From Desulfuromusa sp. (GTDB taxonomy: Bacteria; Desulfobacterota; Desulfuromonadia; Desulfuromonadales; Geopsychrobacteraceae), in contig JAOZOH010000095.1 in assembly GCA_029933365.1 (NCBI GenBank), positions 1-10,862 on the forward strand: DNA of 10,862 bases, given 5' to 3'. Below the pieces are notes generated by a model that saw only the letters and a program-made list of their open reading frames with translations, was not told the DNA's origin and made no database searches. The position numbers were made by a program, and so were the translations under genes. Shown in pieces: positions 1-6,901 of the stretch; position 1 is the first letter of the stretch, and each line of letters begins with the position of its first letter.

Positions 1-1
1 C

Positions 2-1696
2 TGGTGGCGCTATGTTTCGATGCCGGATCTGGTGCAGATTGTTAAAGCAAGCTTTTTGGGTTCACTCATTTTTGTTGTCTATGCAGTGCTTGTTTACCGC
101 CTGGATCAAATTCCCCGTTCGGTCTTAATTCTGGATGGTATCTTTTGTTTTCTGGCGATTTCTGGTATCCGTTTCGCGACACGCGCTTTTCGTGAACATT
201 ATCTCCCTTTGCGGCAAGGGACAGAATTACGGCAGACGCGTGCGTTAATTGTTGGTGCCGGGGATGCGGGTCAGTTGATTGCGCGGGAGGTTCGTTCAAA
301 TCTGCAACTGGACCTTGATGTGGTTGGTTTTATTGATGATGACCCGGTTAAGAGAAAGGGAACATTTCAGGGATTGAATGTGCTTGGCTCACAAGTTGAT
401 CTGAACAGAATTGTCAATGAACGCGGTGTGGATGAAATTATTATTGCGATTCCTTCTGCTTCGGGCAAAGAAATCCGGGAGATTGTTGAGCGGTGTCGGG
501 AATCCAATGTGCGGTTTAGAATTTTGCCAGGGGTCGGTGAGTTGATTGATGGACGGGTTTCAATTCAACAGATTCGTGATGTTGATCTGAATGACTTGCT
601 GGGACGCGAACCGATTTTTCTGGATGAGGTGCAGATTAACCATTATCTCCAGGGCAAAAGAGTCCTTGTGACTGGTGCTGGTGGGAGTATTGGTAGCGAA
701 ATCTGTCGCCAGGTCGCCCGTTTTAATCCGCAGAAATTGATTCTATTTGAAAATGCCGAAACTCCATTGTTTTTGATTGAACAAGAGCTAACCCAGAAAT
801 TTCCGCAGTTGTCGATTGTCCCAATTATCGGTGATGTGCGGAATCGCTCGCGTGTCAGTGTTATTTTTGATGAGCAGATGCCACAGGTGGTGTTCCACGC
901 AGCGGCTTATAAGCATGTGCCGATGATGGAAATGAATCCGGCTGAAGCTGTAAATAACAATGTTCAGGGGACGCGTTTGCTGGCTGATGCAGCTGATTAT
1001 GTTGGAGTAGAAAAATTTGTCATGGTGTCCACAGACAAGGCAGTACGCCCTACCAATGTGATGGGAACCACGAAACGTGTGGCTGAATTGTATGTCCAAT
1101 CCCTGAATAAAAAGAGTAATACCCGTTTTGTCACGACCCGGTTTGGAAATGTCCTGGGCAGTAATGGCAGTGTGATTCCAACCTTTAAGGAGCAGATCGC
1201 AAAAGGTGGACCGGTCACGGTGACCCATCCCGAGGTCACCCGTTTTTTCATGACGATTCCCGAAGCAACCCAACTTGTCCTCCAAGCTGGCAGTATGGGG
1301 AGCGGTGGCGAGATTTACTTGTTTGATATGGGGAATGCGGTGAAGATACAGTCACTCGCGGAGGAACTGATTCGACTTTCCGGATTGCAACCACATGACG
1401 ACATTGAAATTGTCTATACGGGTTTGCGTCCGGGAGAAAAATTGTACGAAGAGCTTTTGTTGGATGATGAGGGGGTCCTGCCAACCCCGCACAATAAGAT
1501 TTGCATTGCTCAATCGGTTACGCCGGCACATATGGAGTTGGTGGCGATGATTGAAGATCTTCTCGCGGCAGCCAAGGCTTTGGATCTGCCTGAAGTCAAA
1601 GAGAGACTCCAGCAGCTGGTACCAGAATATGCCCCGGCAGAAAATAAACCTCTTGCCAAAGTGATTCCTCATCCTGCAACAGTTGTTCATCAATAA
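2..1696 (+). CDS. Membrane nucleotide-sugar dehydratase/epimerase, CapD/FlaA1/WbpM family (5' partial)
   Basis: This protein is expected to act on a UDP-sugar, typically as a UDP-GlcNAc 4,6-dehydratase, at the inner membrane for O-antigen, capsule or glycan synthesis. The reading frame is open to the left edge: the codons before the first ATG (position 20) read WWRYVS. They join to the family's 'WRYxS' segment ahead of the first Rossmann domain, so the true start lies upstream and further membrane helices are missing. Counting from Met-20, two hydrophobic stretches lie at residues 11-26 and 35-50. A first Rossmann fold has GAGDAG at 79-84 and a second, SDR-type fold has GAGGSIG at 219-225. 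VSTDKA follows at 336-341, then M348-x3-K352, where classical SDR enzymes have Tyr-x3-Lys; this matches the Ser-Met-Lys triad described for WbpM. The stop is TAA, with a repeat starting at the next base. The family call is firm; the exact sugar substrate cannot be told. Confidence 0.93.
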   Translation, partial: WWRYVSMPDLVQIVKASFLGSLIFVVYAVLVYRLDQIPRSVLILDGIFCFLAISGIRFATRAFREHYLPLRQGTELRQTRALIVGAGDAGQLIAREVRSNLQLDLDVVGFIDDDPVKRKGTFQGLNVLGSQVDLNRIVNERGVDEIIIAIPSASGKEIREIVERCRESNVRFRILPGVGELIDGRVSIQQIRDVDLNDLLGREPIFLDEVQINHYLQGKRVLVTGAGGSIGSEICRQVARFNPQKLILFENAETPLFLIEQELTQKFPQLSIVPIIGDVRNRSRVSVIFDEQMPQVVFHAAAYKHVPMMEMNPAEAVNNNVQGTRLLADAADYVGVEKFVMVSTDKAVRPTNVMGTTKRVAELYVQSLNKKSNTRFVTTRFGNVLGSNGSVIPTFKEQIAKGGPVTVTHPEVTRFFMTIPEATQLVLQAGSMGSGGEIYLFDMGNAVKIQSLAEELIRLSGLQPHDDIEIVYTGLRPGEKLYEELLLDDEGVLPTPHNKICIAQSVTPAHMELVAMIEDLLAAAKALDLPEVKERLQQLVPEYAPAENKPLAKVIPHPATVVHQ

Positions 1697-1826
1697 TGAT
1701 GGCGTCGCAAAAAAGTCCGATCTACAGCGTTGCAGCATTTTTTCTGGATCTTGACCTACCCCATGTAGGCCTTCGCCCCGGAAAAACTACTACGCCTTGT
1801 AAATCGAAATTTTAGCTTAGCCATCA
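1697..1826. repeat. ~130-bp imperfect palindromic intergenic repeat (MITE/REP-like)
   Basis: The ends are perfect 7-bp inverted repeats, TGATGGC (1697-1703) and GCCATCA (1820-1826). The arms continue with partial matching to CGATCTAC (1718-1725) against GTAAATCG (1799-1806). An inner GCGT...TTTTTT / AAAAA...ACGC pairing and a central CCTAC/GTAGG hairpin (1755-1759 / 1765-1769) complete a long stem-loop. It begins at the base after the preceding stop codon and could end transcription, although there is no terminal U-run. I associate the GGCGTCGCAAAAA motif with intergenic repeats of Desulfuromonadales and relatives. That is recollection and was not searched. Confidence 0.6.
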
Positions 1827-1855
1827 ATTACTTAATTAATTCCTGAATTCTCACC

Positions 1856-1893
1856 TTGACAGTTTCCTCCTTGAGTGATAGTTACTTTATAGT
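1856..1893 (+). promoter_or_regulatory. Putative lexA promoter
   Basis: A consensus -35 box TTGACA lies at 1856-1861. The -10 is ambiguous. GATAGT (1877-1882) is four of six but with a short 15-bp spacer, while TATAGT (1888-1893) is five of six but too far away. Either choice puts the -10 inside the palindromic operator, consistent with repression by occlusion. The leader would be short, ending in the GGAG ribosome site at 1905-1908. Confidence 0.5.
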
Positions 1894-1899
1894 AACTAT
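1878..1899. promoter_or_regulatory. Probable LexA operator (SOS box), 8-6-8 palindrome
   Basis: ATAGTTAC (1878-1885) and GTAACTAT (1892-1899) are a perfect inverted repeat around a 6-bp centre, TTTATA. It lies 14 bp ahead of the lexA start codon, in the core promoter region, where autoregulatory LexA boxes are normally found. It does not match the E. coli CTGT-N8-ACAG box, the Gram-positive GAAC-N4-GTTC box, or the Geobacter GGTT-type box as I recall it. Assignment as the operator rests on symmetry and position alone. Confidence 0.65.
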
Positions 1900-1913
1900 T
1901 TTGTGGAGCTGCC

Positions 1914-2522
1914 ATGTCAAAACTTACATCCCGCCAACAGCAGGTTTATAATTTTATTGTCCATTATCTTGACCAGTATGGTTATGCTCCAACTTTACAG
2001 GAGATAGCTGGACACCTTGAGATTCGTGGAAACCTTGGGGTTTTGCGTCATCTGGGGGCTTTGGAAAAGAAGGGTTATATTAGCCGTGCTGCGGGAAGTT
2101 CGCGGGGGATCGTTGTCTTGGGTCGTTCTTCCTCTTTGTCGTTGCCGATTGTTGGTTCTGTTGCTGCCGGACCGTTAAGTGAAGCTTTAGAACATGTTGA
2201 AGATTTTCTGAGTGTTGATGCCGCATTGACAAAAGATCCCAGCTCTTTTGTTTTACGGATACGGGGCGATTCAATGATTGAGGCACAGATTGCAGATGGC
2301 GATCTGGCGGTAGTGAATCCACAATCAACCGCTGCTAACGGTGATATTGTCGTGGCAATGGTGGATGGTGAGGCAACCTTGAAACGTTTTTATCAGGAAG
2401 AGGGACATATCCGGTTGCAGCCGGAAAACTTCCGTCTGCAACCGATTATTCTTTCTGCTAACGATGGTGAAATTAGTATCCTTGGCAAGGTCACGGCTAT
2501 TTTTCGTTCGTTGGTCCCTTGA
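1914..2522 (+). CDS. lexA: LexA-type SOS repressor / autoprotease
   Basis: This is the transcriptional repressor of DNA-damage genes; RecA filaments on single-stranded DNA trigger its self-cleavage. It has 202 residues, the same length as E. coli LexA. A winged helix-turn-helix occupies about residues 4-66 (LTSRQQQVYNFI, APTLQEIA, then KKGYI and SRGI), and an S24 peptidase domain about residues 78-200. Visible catalytic features are the Ala85-Gly86 scissile bond in VAAGPL, the nucleophile Ser120 in GDSM, and the general base Lys157 in ATLKRF. The recognition-helix region (IRGNLGVLRHLGALEKKG) differs from that of typical LexA proteins, fitting the unusual operator in front of the gene. The start ATG has GGAG five bases upstream. 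The gene heads a three-gene unit ending in dinB. A second LexA elsewhere in the genome is possible, since some Geobacter species carry two. Confidence 0.95.
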   Translation: MSKLTSRQQQVYNFIVHYLDQYGYAPTLQEIAGHLEIRGNLGVLRHLGALEKKGYISRAAGSSRGIVVLGRSSSLSLPIVGSVAAGPLSEALEHVEDFLSVDAALTKDPSSFVLRIRGDSMIEAQIADGDLAVVNPQSTAANGDIVVAMVDGEATLKRFYQEEGHIRLQPENFRLQPIILSANDGEISILGKVTAIFRSLVP

Positions 2523-2524
2523 TT

Positions 2525-2773
2525 ATGCGAGAAGTCGTTGATGATATCCGGGTTGGGGTGATCCATGGTCCGGGTGGGCGGATCCAACCCGTCTGGTTTG
2601 ATCTGCAGCGGAAACAGCATCGGATCCAGCAGGTGACTAATAGCTGGCGAGAGCGGCGTGGAGATGTCACCCTTATCTATTTCCATGTGACCGATGAAGG
2701 GGCTCTTTATGAACTGGTGTACAGCCCGACGGAAGCTCATTGGTGTTTGAAGCAGATTGAAGCTCTGATATGA
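2525..2773 (+). CDS. Small protein of the lexA-dinB cassette, possibly DUF6504-like
   Basis: This is a soluble 82-residue protein from ATG 2525. A TTG at 2519, overlapping the lexA stop, would give 84 residues. There is no Shine-Dalgarno sequence, so translation is probably coupled to lexA; its own stop overlaps the dinB start in ATGA. There is no signal peptide or membrane segment. The sequence alternates hydrophobic and polar residues, as in a small beta-rich fold: IQPVWFDLQRKQHRIQQVT, then NSWRERRGD, LIYFHV, GALYELVYSP and HWCLKQIE. The spacing of 'P-x-W-F-x-L-x-R-x-x-H-R-I, W, Y-F, G-x-L-Y-E-L, W' resembles my memory of the DUF6504 family, found beside or fused to Y-family polymerases (ImuB-like). 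That link is a recollection. Being co-transcribed between repressor and polymerase, it is presumably SOS-induced and may assist or modulate the polymerase, but no biochemical role can be read from the sequence. Confidence 0.8.
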   Translation: MREVVDDIRVGVIHGPGGRIQPVWFDLQRKQHRIQQVTNSWRERRGDVTLIYFHVTDEGALYELVYSPTEAHWCLKQIEALI

Positions 2774-3996
2774 CTCGAACCATTATGCATATCGATATGA
2801 ACGCTTTCTTTGCCGCGGTGGAACAACAATCCAATCCTGCTTTGCGCGGCCGCCCGGTTGCCGTGGTTGGCAGTCAACAGCGGACGATTATTCTAACTTC
2901 ATCCTATGAAGCTCGTGAGTTTGGGGTAAAAACCGGGATGACTCTTTATGAGGCTCGGCAGAAATGTCCTCAACTTCAACTGGTTAAAGCAAATAATCGC
3001 CTTTATACCGATGTCTCCAGCCAGATTATGCTGATTTTTCAAGACTATACCCCGCTGGTAGAGATTTTTTCAGTTGATGAGGCGTTTCTGGATGTTTCCG
3101 GTTCATTGCATTATTTCGGGAGTGTGGCGCGGATTGCTTATCTGATTAAATCACGGATCAAGGCTCGTTTTGGGATCACCTGTTCTGTCGGGATTGCTCC
3201 CAATAAGCTGCTGGCAAAATTAGCTTCTGACATGCATAAGCCAGATGGCTTGACTTTGGTTCAACCTAATGAGGTTCGTGACCTGCTGGAAGATTTACCG
3301 ATTGAAGATATTTGCGGTATCGGCCGTAAAACGACGCAGAAATTGAATCTTTTGGGCATCTTTACCTGTGGTGAGTTGGGTCGCTTTTCAGTTACAAAAC
3401 TTAAACAGCAGTTCGGGGTCGTGGGTGAACGGTTAGCCTTCATGGGGCGGGGGATTGATCCAAGTGCGGTGCTTTCTCCTGATCAGGAAGCAGATGTCAA
3501 AACAGTTGGGCACAGTATGACCCTGCGGAAAGATATCAGTTCGCGGGAGGATATTGCCCGGTTTTTGCTGCAGCTGACAGAAATGGTTGGTCGCCGAGCG
3601 CGTCGTTATGGTGTCAGTGGCAGAACCGTGACGTTGACCATTCGTCATACCGATTTTTCTACTTTCAGTCGGCAACAGATTCAGCCTGCACCGATCAGTC
3701 GCAGCGAAGAGATTTACCATGCGGCGCTGTGTATTTTCGATAGATTATTATTGACGCAACCAATTCGTTTGCTGGGGGTGCGGCTGTCGAATTTACAATA
3801 TCGGGATCGCCAGCTATCATTATTGCTGGAAGAACGCCTCCAGGAACAACTTACAGAATCCTTGGATCGGGTGAATGATCGGCATGGTGAGTTTACGGTG
3901 ATGTCGGGTAATTTATTGTCGGTTAAAGGGAAGGGGAGTCATGTTATTTCTCCGGCCTGGCGACCGGAAGGGATTCGTAATGTCGGGGTTCAATGA
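2770..3996 (+). CDS. dinB: DNA polymerase IV (Y-family translesion polymerase)
   Basis: This is an error-prone polymerase that copies past damaged template bases; it lacks a proofreading domain. It has 408 residues, longer than the ~350 of E. coli DinB. The palm carries the metal ligand Asp9 in HIDM and Asp103-Glu104 in SVDEAFLD. Phe13-Phe14 supply the steric gate (Phe14 aligns with E. coli Phe13). VGIAPNKLLAKLASDMHKPDGL (139-161, given here as the family fingerprint around N145-K149) is conserved, followed by the helix-hairpin-helix thumb ICGIGRKT (181-188) and the little-finger domain from ~240. QLSLL at 348-352 fits the beta-clamp binding consensus QL[S/D]LF and lies internally, with a ~55-residue tail beyond it. 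The ATG overlaps the previous stop (ATGA), so expression is coupled to the LexA-controlled transcript. This is a confident family call. Confidence 0.95.
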   Translation: MTRTIMHIDMNAFFAAVEQQSNPALRGRPVAVVGSQQRTIILTSSYEAREFGVKTGMTLYEARQKCPQLQLVKANNRLYTDVSSQIMLIFQDYTPLVEIFSVDEAFLDVSGSLHYFGSVARIAYLIKSRIKARFGITCSVGIAPNKLLAKLASDMHKPDGLTLVQPNEVRDLLEDLPIEDICGIGRKTTQKLNLLGIFTCGELGRFSVTKLKQQFGVVGERLAFMGRGIDPSAVLSPDQEADVKTVGHSMTLRKDISSREDIARFLLQLTEMVGRRARRYGVSGRTVTLTIRHTDFSTFSRQQIQPAPISRSEEIYHAALCIFDRLLLTQPIRLLGVRLSNLQYRDRQLSLLLEERLQEQLTESLDRVNDRHGEFTVMSGNLLSVKGKGSHVISPAWRPEGIRNVGVQ

Positions 3997-4039
3997 TGGT
4001 GAAGCAGCGGGGTTAGACTGTAGACTTTAGCCTTTTAGG

Positions 4040-4555
4040 TTAATAGCTTGAATCAATAAGTTCAAGTAGTCTATCAACTAATTGTTCAAGTGTTTGTTTC
4101 GATGCTGATAGTTGTGGAAACTGCTGATAAATGGTTTCTCGTTGTTGCAACAATTCGATAATTTTTGCTCGGGGATCTTTTTCTTGTAACAAGGGACGAA
4201 CATCCTGTTGCTTTGATACTCTGGCTAAAATTTCCTCAGGTGATGCCGTCAGACAGATGATTTGTCCAGTTTTACTCAATGTTGCAACATTGGTTGGATC
4301 AAGTACCAGCCCGCCACCGGTTGCTATCACTAACCCTTCTTGCTGTGCCAGCTCTTTGACCAGTTTCGCTTCAAGCTTGCGGAATGCCGTTTCTCCTTGG
4401 GTCTGGAAAAGATCGGCGATGGTCTGGCCGATTTGCTTTTCGATCTGTGCATCGGTATCGATAAATTTGTAACCGATCCGTTTAGCCAGAAGTCGACCCA
4501 GAGTGGTCTTTCCGGTTCCCATAAAGCCGGTCAGGATAATGTTTGGCTGGGGCAT
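4040..4555 (-). CDS. aroK: Shikimate kinase
   Basis: It phosphorylates the 3-hydroxyl of shikimate with ATP in the cytoplasm, the fifth step of the chorismate pathway to aromatic amino acids. The 171 residues match the family's usual length. Walker A is GFMGTGKT (10-17). The shikimate ligands are Asp33/Asp35 (FIDTD), Arg59 (FRKLE) and the glycine triplet 80-82 (ATGGG). The lid arginine is Arg120 in DVRPLL, and an Arg-x3-Tyr (RETIY) follows near residue 140. The start ATG (4553-4555) has GAGG close upstream on the minus strand. The gene stands alone: it converges with dinB across 43 bp with no obvious hairpin terminator, and diverges from typA. No aroB neighbour is visible inside the window. 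aroL is an equally possible name. Confidence 0.94.
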   Translation of the reverse strand: MPQPNIILTGFMGTGKTTLGRLLAKRIGYKFIDTDAQIEKQIGQTIADLFQTQGETAFRKLEAKLVKELAQQEGLVIATGGGLVLDPTNVATLSKTGQIICLTASPEEILARVSKQQDVRPLLQEKDPRAKIIELLQQRETIYQQFPQLSASKQTLEQLVDRLLELIDSSY

Positions 4556-4567
4556 GTGACCTCGTCT

Positions 4568-4690
4568 TTCGTCTATAAAATCAAGGTCGCCTCACGCCCG
4601 TTCGCTGACGCTCACTCAAGCCACAAAGCCGCCAAGAAATTCTAAATATTCTCATTTTTTGTGTGTTTTTGTGGCTTTGTGTGAGACGAA
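4568..4690. repeat. CACAAAG-type intergenic inverted repeat
   Basis: The core arms are AAGCCACAAA (4618-4627) and TTTGTGGCTT (4668-4677), perfect over 10 bp. They extend outward through CTCAC (4611-4615) and GTGAG (4681-4685) with one-base slippage. A further outer pair is TTCGTCT (4568-4574) and AGACGAA (4684-4690). The segment between the arms is AT-rich. It lies in the divergent gap between aroK and typA, just upstream of aroK on that strand, and is therefore not positioned as an aroK terminator. Similar CACAAAG-rich elements recur between genes in many environmental Proteobacteria; that statement is recollection. Confidence 0.5.
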
Positions 4691-4785
4691 TTTTTTGCAC
4701 CTGTTTTTCTTAGCTTAGATCGCGTTTACGAAAGATAAGAAATTGGGTTTGTGGTGTCAAGTTGTGAATTTATCTTCTTATTTCC

Positions 4786-4814
4786 TTGGCATTCTGAGAG
4801 CTTTCTGCCATAAT
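4786..4814 (+). promoter_or_regulatory. sigma-70 type promoter of typA
   Basis: TTGGCA (4786-4791) and CATAAT (4809-4814) are each five of six to consensus with an exact 17-bp spacer. Transcription would start near 4821, giving a leader of about 35 bases that contains the AAGGA ribosome site at 4845-4849, six bases before ATG 4856. Confidence 0.6.
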
Positions 4815-4855
4815 CCCGCTCTTTTGGAAAAAATCATATTAATAAAGGACTTACG

Positions 4856-6667
4856 ATGTCTGAAAAGATAAGAAATATTGCAATTATCGCTCACGTTGAC
4901 CACGGAAAGACCACTCTCGTTGATGCCATGTTGGTACAATCGGGGGTGTTCCGTGAACACCAGGAAATCACTGAACGGGTGATGGACAGTAACGATCTGG
5001 AGAAGGAGCGGGGGATCACCATCCTTTCCAAAAACCTGTCGGTACAACATGGTGGGTTAAAAATCAATATTGTCGATACTCCGGGGCACGCCGATTTTGG
5101 TGGTGAAGTTGAGCGGATTTTGAAAATGGTCGACTCAGTTTTATTGCTGGTCGATGCTTTTGATGGACCTATGCCACAAACTCGATTTGTATTGAAGAAA
5201 TCTCTTGATCTGGGGATCAAGCCAATTGTCGTTATCAATAAAATTGATCGTCCTGGAGCGCGCCCGGAAGAAGTTGTGGATATGGTTTTTGATCTGTTCT
5301 GCGAATTGGATGCAAATGAAGATCAGCTTGATTTCCCAATAGTTTATGCTAGCGCTAAATTTGGCATCGCCAAGAAAAATTTGGAAGATGAATCTGATAA
5401 TTTGGAGCCGTTGTTTGAAATGATTGCTGAGCGGGTCGATCCCCCCTTAGGAGACCCATCGGCGCCTTTTCAGATGTTGGTGACCAATATTGATTACAAT
5501 AAATTTATCGGTCGGACTGCAACCGGGAAAATAGCTAATGGGACAATTAAGGCCGGTGAAAGTGTAGCCAGGATTGACCATGAGGGAAAAATAAAAATTG
5601 GACGAATCACTAAGTTACTTGGATACCAGGGTCTGCAACAGGTGGAACTGCAAGAAGCTTATGCCGGGGACATTATTACTATTGCCGGATTCGAAAACCT
5701 GGGGATCAGTGAAACCCTGGCTGATGCCGAAAATCCGGTTGCTTTGCCCTATGTCGCTATTGATGAGCCCACTCTGTCGATGAATTTTATCGTCAATAAT
5801 TCCCCTTTTGCCGGACTGGAAGGAAAATGGGTCACTTCGCGAAATATTCGTGAAAGGTTGATGAAAGAGTTGCGCACCAATGTTTCGCTACGAGTTGAAG
5901 ATACTGACAGTACCGATACCTTTAAGGTTTCCGGGCGTGGGGAGCTGCATCTTTCAATCTTAATTGAAAATATGCGCCGCGAAGGTTTTGAGTTGTCGGT
6001 GTCCAAACCAGAAGTTATCTTCCGTGAGATTGATGGAGTTCGTTGTGAGCCAATCGAGTATCTCTCAATCGATGTTCCTGAGGAACATCAAGGAACAGTG
6101 ATTGAAAAACTTGGTATTCGCAAGGCAGAAATGACCTCAATGCAGACTATGGAAGGGACGAACCGGATCGAGTTTTTGATCCCGGCGCGTGGTTTGATCG
6201 GGTTTCGTACCGAATTTATGACCGACACGCGTGGCACCGGGGTGATGAATCATTGCTTCCACGAATACGCCCCTTATAAGGGTGTTATTGAGGGACGGAA
6301 AAATGGTGTGTTGATTGCCATGGAAGCGGGGGAAACTGTGGCTTATTCTTTGTTTAATCTGCAGGATCGCGGCATTTTATTCGTTGGCCCGAATGTTAAA
6401 GTCTACGAGGGGATGATCATTGGTCAGCATGCCAAAGAGAATGATCTGGTTGTTAACTCCTGTCGCGGCAAGAAGCTCACCAATGTTCGTGCTTCTGGAA
6501 CTGATGAAGCAGTAAAGATAATAACACCTCGAACTTTGTCACTGGAGCAGGCTCTGGAATATATTGCTAACGATGAACTGGTGGAAATTACCCCCAAGTC
6601 AACCCGGTTGCGAAAACGCTATCTGGATGCTAACGAGCGTAAAAAAATGGAGAAAAAGATCAAATAA
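4856..6667 (+). CDS. typA: TypA/BipA ribosome-associated translational GTPase
   Basis: This is an EF-G-like GTPase that binds the 70S ribosome and helps large-subunit assembly and growth under stress and cold. It has 603 residues against ~607 in E. coli. The G motifs are clear: G1 AHVDHGKT (12-19), G2 RGITI (52-56), G3 DTPGH (74-78), G4 NKID (128-131) and G5 SAK (166-168, where SAL is more usual). A beta-barrel domain II follows at about 200-300, then EF-G domains III and V-like. The TypA-specific C-terminal region includes the GLIGFRTEF segment near residue 445 and ends with a basic lysine-rich tail. An AAGGA site precedes the ATG and a good promoter lies 42 bp upstream. It is monocistronic in appearance, diverging from aroK and ending at an inverted-repeat block. 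Confidence 0.97.
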   Translation: MSEKIRNIAIIAHVDHGKTTLVDAMLVQSGVFREHQEITERVMDSNDLEKERGITILSKNLSVQHGGLKINIVDTPGHADFGGEVERILKMVDSVLLLVDAFDGPMPQTRFVLKKSLDLGIKPIVVINKIDRPGARPEEVVDMVFDLFCELDANEDQLDFPIVYASAKFGIAKKNLEDESDNLEPLFEMIAERVDPPLGDPSAPFQMLVTNIDYNKFIGRTATGKIANGTIKAGESVARIDHEGKIKIGRITKLLGYQGLQQVELQEAYAGDIITIAGFENLGISETLADAENPVALPYVAIDEPTLSMNFIVNNSPFAGLEGKWVTSRNIRERLMKELRTNVSLRVEDTDSTDTFKVSGRGELHLSILIENMRREGFELSVSKPEVIFREIDGVRCEPIEYLSIDVPEEHQGTVIEKLGIRKAEMTSMQTMEGTNRIEFLIPARGLIGFRTEFMTDTRGTGVMNHCFHEYAPYKGVIEGRKNGVLIAMEAGETVAYSLFNLQDRGILFVGPNVKVYEGMIIGQHAKENDLVVNSCRGKKLTNVRASGTDEAVKIITPRTLSLEQALEYIANDELVEITPKSTRLRKRYLDANERKKMEKKIK

Positions 6668-6672
6668 TGCTT

Positions 6673-6708
6673 ATTCGGGGAACGTGTACTTCGTTACGTG
6701 TCCCGAAT
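6673..6708. terminator. Hairpin just after typA, possible bidirectional terminator
   Basis: ATTCGGG (6673-6679) pairs perfectly with CCCGAAT (6702-6708). A 2x2 internal loop and a further 4-bp ACGT/ACGT pairing follow, around a ~10-base loop. It starts five bases after the typA stop. No U-run follows, so it may work as a processing or stability hairpin rather than a classical intrinsic terminator. Confidence 0.4.
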
Positions 6709-6739
6709 GCCGCTAGTTTAAGCAATGTTGTAGTAAACG

Positions 6740-6850
6740 CGGGACTGTCCCCAGGTCCATCGGGGGCTGTCCCAGATGTTTACGGACTATGAAAATACAG
6801 TGGCTCGCGTCGCAAATGCCTGGGACAGCCCCCATGCGGGGACAGTCCCG
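6740..6850. repeat. Nested GGGACTGTCCCC palindromic element
   Basis: There are two perfect nested inverted pairs. CGGGACTGTCCCC (6740-6752) pairs with GGGGACAGTCCCG (6838-6850), and GGGGGCTGTCCCAG (6762-6775) pairs with CTGGGACAGCCCCC (6820-6833). They enclose a 44-base loop. The outer units are themselves near-palindromes (GGGAC-T-GTCCC), so each can fold locally as well as with its partner. The organisation resembles a REP/BIME-type element, which in other genomes is mobilised by RAYT (REP-associated tyrosine) transposases; none is present here. Confidence 0.75.
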
Positions 6851-6901
6851 GTTTTGCTGGTATCTACCCTTAAACCATTCTTACGTGTTCCCCGCATAAG
6901 T

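Larger units (their letters stand above)
6670..6900. repeat. Outer inverted-repeat pair bounding the typA/regulator gap
   Basis: The left arm 6670-6688 (CTTATTCGGGGAACGTGTA) matches the reverse complement of 6882-6900 at 16 of 19 positions. A third, degenerate copy lies at about 6695-6709 (TACGTGTCCCGAATG), in the same orientation as the right arm. The arms enclose the 6740-6850 repeat and fill the space between the typA and response-regulator stop codons. The layout suggests a small non-autonomous element. No coding capacity is evident; the short open frame near 6776 lies across the repeat and is not credible. Confidence 0.55.

Noticed and set aside
788..1285. 165-codon open frame antisense to the sugar dehydratase gene
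   Set aside because: It is a shadow of a strongly recognisable coding frame, is rich in Cys/His/Arg as antisense frames often are, and has no supporting start signals.
3997..4039. Possible terminator between dinB and aroK
   Set aside because: Only a short direct repeat (AGACT twice) is present; I find no convincing stem followed by a T-run on either strand.
4732..4776. AAGATAA / TTATCTT inverted repeat in the typA upstream region
   Set aside because: A 7-bp AT-rich pair with a 31-base loop is weak and likely fortuitous; it does not overlap the better promoter at 4786-4814.
1702..6816. Shared 10-mer GCGTCGCAAA in two intergenic repeats (1702-1711 and 6807-6816)
   Set aside because: A shared 10-mer within ~11 kb is expected by chance, and the flanks do not align.
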